Shown here one piece after another: positions 15,117 through 17,138 of a stretch of 17,138 nt of DNA (position 1 is its first letter; each line of letters begins with the position of its first letter). A model generated the notes under the pieces. That model was not told where the DNA came from, did no database searches, and was given only the letters and a program-made list of their open reading frames with translations. Position numbers and translations under genes: made by a program. The stretch is from CAIUKX01 sp964580965. Its GTDB lineage: Bacteria > Bacteroidota > Bacteroidia > Flavobacteriales_D > Crocinitomicaceae. The stretch lies in NCBI GenBank assembly GCA_964580965.1, contig CAZOLZ010000046.1, positions 1 through 17,138 of the forward strand, given 5' to 3'.

Positions 15117-16457
15117 CTAAATAATTCCCTTTCCTCCGTTATTAAATGCAGTGAATATTCTATACAAATCATTCACCAAATTTTGATTCATGCCAGTCAA
15201 TTCAACTATCGAATGTGTGTTTTCATCTTTTTCTTTAACTGTGTGAGATATTCTTACCTTAATAGTGCCGCTTTTCGATTTCAACAAATCAATTTTCTCA
15301 ATTTGATTCCATCTTACAGATACGCGTTTATGCTTTGATTCTGCAACAGTAATTAGCTCTGTCGTTATCATTATACCGCTCTTGCAATTATTCCAGACAC
15401 TATTATCGAAAAGCATTTGAATTTTCCCGTATTTCGAAACAAATTTATTCACATCATAATTATAGATTTCCTTCAAAAAACGAATTACTTTATTAACTGG
15501 TAACTCAGGAGAGATGTGAAATCTTTTAGGAGTTCCGAGGCTCTTTTTTAATTTTCTAAGAATGATCAATCTATCAGATTTACCTATTGTAATAGCATTG
15601 CTTAAATCACCTGATTTTTCTTTTGAAATCGCCTTTGAAACATTTTCTAAAAACAAGGCCTTTTTCATCTCCTGGCAGGATTGAAACCTATTTTGTCGAT
15701 CTTTTTCCGTTGCCCTGCTAATAATAGAGTCTATGATCGCAGAAACTCCCGGATATATTGAACTTGCCTTTGGTAGCGGTTCTTTGACAATTTGAGTATA
15801 GACTTCATATTCTGTCGTGTCACCTGAATAAGGCGCTCTACCTGTTATCATTTGAAATAAAGTAACTCCTAAAGAATAAATATCTGTCCGAGCATCAATT
15901 TTCTCTCCCTTAACCTGCTCCGGACTCATATAAAGTACAGTCCCCATTTGCGTGCCTGTCTTGGTCATTGACTTGTCATCATCCATCATTTTGGCAATTC
16001 CAAAATCTAAAACCTTAACTCCTCCATCTTTTGTCATTAATATGTTTGATGGCTTAATGTCTCTATGCACTATCCCTTGTTTATGTGCATAGTCAAATGC
16101 ATCCAATATTTCCGCCATCAGCACTTTGGCCTTTTTTTCTTCAATTGGCCCTGAAACTTCTCGAATGTGAATATCTAACTCTTCTCCTTGAACATATTCC
16201 ATAATTAGAAAGAGACCGTCATCTGATTCAACGTAATCAAGTAATCCAACAATATTAGGATGCTGGAGATGTGCCATTGCTGAAGCTTCATTTAAAAATC
16301 GCTTTCTTAATGATTCATTTGAAGCAAGCTTAGGGTGCAACATTTTAATCGCCACTTTCCTACCCAACTGCGCATGTTCAGCCAAATAGACATTTCCCAT
16401 GCCTCCTTCACCTAATAAAGAAACAATTTCGTAATTAAGTATTTTTTTGCCAATCAT
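15117..16457 (-). CDS. Ser/Thr kinase with C-terminal PH-like domain
   Basis: The 446 residues begin with a Hanks-type kinase domain (about 9-268), with GEGGMGNV (16-23), Lys38, Glu57, HRD 131-133, Lys135, Asn138, DFG 151-153, a Thr-rich activation loop (MTKTGTQMGT) and SPE 178-180. It is very similar to the next gene over this part, so the pair arose by tandem duplication. There is no membrane helix. The C-terminal 135 residues contain strands such as GIMITTELITVA and a WNQIEKIDLL segment followed by a final helix. This pattern suggests a bacterial PH-like fold that could bind lipid or protein at the membrane; I hold that loosely. It is the first intact gene of the operon. It starts 43 bases after the CCC-motif gene remnant and 180 bases from the IS end. 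Confidence 0.9.
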   Translation of the reverse strand: MIGKKILNYEIVSLLGEGGMGNVYLAEHAQLGRKVAIKMLHPKLASNESLRKRFLNEASAMAHLQHPNIVGLLDYVESDDGLFLIMEYVQGEELDIHIREVSGPIEEKKAKVLMAEILDAFDYAHKQGIVHRDIKPSNILMTKDGGVKVLDFGIAKMMDDDKSMTKTGTQMGTVLYMSPEQVKGEKIDARTDIYSLGVTLFQMITGRAPYSGDTTEYEVYTQIVKEPLPKASSIYPGVSAIIDSIISRATEKDRQNRFQSCQEMKKALFLENVSKAISKEKSGDLSNAITIGKSDRLIILRKLKKSLGTPKRFHISPELPVNKVIRFLKEIYNYDVNKFVSKYGKIQMLFDNSVWNNCKSGIMITTELITVAESKHKRVSVRWNQIEKIDLLKSKSGTIKVRISHTVKEKDENTHSIVELTGMNQNLVNDLYRIFTAFNNGGKGII

Positions 16458-16500
16458 AGGTTTAAAGTAAGGTATTAAAATTAATCATTTTTATAATTCG

Positions 16501-16637
16501 CTAAGAATTACCAATAACAACGAATATCGCAAGAACGAATAAAACCAAGCCAATTGTGGCTAGGGTTTGCCCTGTTTTTACATTTTTACAGGAGGCTTCT
16601 GTGTAATATTCTGGATTATTTCTATAGGTTGAAAGCG
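16501..16637 (-). pseudogene. 3' remnant of a CCC-motif-like small membrane protein gene
   Basis: From the IS boundary at 16637 an open frame runs 44 codons to TAG (16501-16503). It reads LSTYRNNPEYYTEASCKNVK, then TGQTLATIGLVLFVLAIFVV and ends IGNS. The pattern of a YxxNPExY segment, a short polar stretch, then K-TG-x3-IG and one hydrophobic helix to the C-terminus is how I recall small Bacteroidota CCC-motif membrane proteins ending. The start codon and first helix are missing, and the break is exactly at the IS6-type terminal repeat. It is same-strand and 43 bases upstream of the first kinase, so the intact gene was probably the head of this operon. Confidence 0.6.
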
Positions 16638-17138
16638 GGTTCTGTCGCATTAACTTCATTAAAGATAATAAATTTAATTTTTAATACATTGTTAAGCAAC
16701 TAACGAACAGAATGTTTTAAACGAAGTAGAACAAGGATTAATGATTTGATCCTTTTTAATTATGCTGACTACTTCTATTCCTGAGAGGGTTCGCTGTGCT
16801 GATTCAAACTCCTTGAATCCTGTCATTATTCTTATTCGCCTTTTTATTCTCCGGTGGTCTTGTTCTATGATATTATTCAAGTACTTGACCTTTCGAATCT
16901 TTATTTTCTTTATGCTTAAACTTCTTTTGTTCACTGTCAAAATTGCTGAACTATTAGACCCACTTTTGTCTATGTTTACAATTCTTGGTTTGCCATTATT
17001 ACCTATTGCTTTGTTGAAAAACTTCTGTGCTGAAATTTTCTGTCTCCGCCTAGTTAGCAAGAAATCTACTGTATTTCCATACCTATCTACTGCTCGGTAT
17101 AAATACATATCTCTGCCTTTTACCTTGATATATGTTTC
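16638..17138 (-). mobile_element. IS6-family insertion sequence, partial at window edge
   Basis: The outer end is the terminal repeat GGTTCTGTCGCAT at 16638-16650, followed by 41 bases and then the 3' end of an IS6-type transposase gene. The other end lies outside the window. The element interrupts a small membrane protein gene whose remnant abuts position 16637. The octamer next to the repeat is TGAAAGCG; a matching octamer at the far end would be the target duplication. Confidence 0.85.
16692..17138 (-). CDS. IS6-family DDE transposase, 5' end outside window
   Basis: The frame is open from the window edge: it reads ETYIKVKGRD before YLYRAVDRYGNTVDF, the classic IS6/IS26 catalytic-core sequence. 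The first catalytic Asp should lie just outside (DETY). The second is Asp in VNIDKSG and the third is Glu in YLNNIIEQDHRRIKRR. GF.EF.SAQRTLSGIE and KKDQ near the C-terminus also match the family. 148 residues are visible of an expected 220-240. There is no frameshift or stop in this part, so the copy may be active. It is transcribed toward the kinase operon, so readthrough or an outward promoter could drive downstream genes. Confidence 0.92.
   Translation of the reverse strand, partial: ETYIKVKGRDMYLYRAVDRYGNTVDFLLTRRRQKISAQKFFNKAIGNNGKPRIVNIDKSGSNSSAILTVNKRSLSIKKIKIRKVKYLNNIIEQDHRRIKRRIRIMTGFKEFESAQRTLSGIEVVSIIKKDQIINPCSTSFKTFCSLVA

Noticed and set aside
4868..16457. Type VI secretion regulatory locus
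   Set aside because: Kinase, PP2C and FHA genes fit, but no tss structural gene (sheath, Hcp, VgrG, ClpV) is present.
4868..16457. Tellurite-resistance TerY-P triad
   Set aside because: VWA, PP2C and kinase are neighbours, but the VWA protein is secreted and FHA-fused, and no TerC/TerD-type gene is in the window.

Overview
The window reads as low-GC DNA from a member of the Bacteroidota, probably a flavobacterium-like or cytophaga-like organism. The evidence is AT-rich codon use, weak or absent Shine-Dalgarno sequences, Lys/Asn/Ile-rich proteins, and the 3' end of a gene resembling the small 'CCC motif' membrane proteins common in that phylum. This is inference from sequence style and protein families; there is no rRNA or other strict marker here.

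Layout. (1) 1-4527: a 1405-residue minus-strand gene (87-4304) encodes a secreted-N-terminus, seven-helix membrane protein with a cytosolic STAND/AAA-type ATPase. It lies between two perfect, inverted 54-bp copies of an IS6-like end (1-54 and 4377-4430). The right copy is part of a 151-bp MITE-like element (4377-4527), which truncates a small minus-strand gene after codon 44. (2) 4660-4867: a divergent intergenic region with two strong inverted repeats. (3) 4868-5635: a plus-strand FHA/single-helix membrane protein. (4) 5686-16457: an eight-gene, tightly packed minus-strand operon. In transcription order it holds kinase (PH-like tail), kinase (membrane anchor and YD-like repeat tail), zinc-ribbon/FHA protein, VWA/transmembrane/coiled-coil/FHA protein, PP2C phosphatase with membrane anchor, short kinase, FHA/transmembrane/M48 protease, and FHA-FHA-ABC exporter. 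(5) 16501-17138: the remnant of a CCC-motif-like membrane protein gene, cut by an IS6-family insertion sequence whose transposase runs off the right edge.

How the genes may work together. Three Hanks-type Ser/Thr kinases (writers), one PP2C phosphatase (eraser) and six FHA domains in five proteins (readers) make a self-contained phospho-threonine circuit. At least six of its nine proteins, counting the plus-strand FHA protein, are predicted to span the membrane. They couple a cytosolic phospho-switch to outputs at or beyond the membrane: an ABC exporter resembling mycobacterial Rv1747, a periplasmic-facing M48 metalloprotease, a periplasmic VWA domain, and extracytoplasmic repeat or Cys-rich tails. 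The zinc-ribbon/FHA protein carries repeated DKTQIF-type motifs that look like multivalent phospho-threonine bait. The kinase/PP2C/VWA core recalls the TerY-P triads and the T6SS Ppp/Ppk/Fha pathway, but no Ter or T6SS structural gene is present. I regard this kinase-FHA-exporter-protease operon as the best candidate for an under-described system. Its biological output cannot be read from the sequence.
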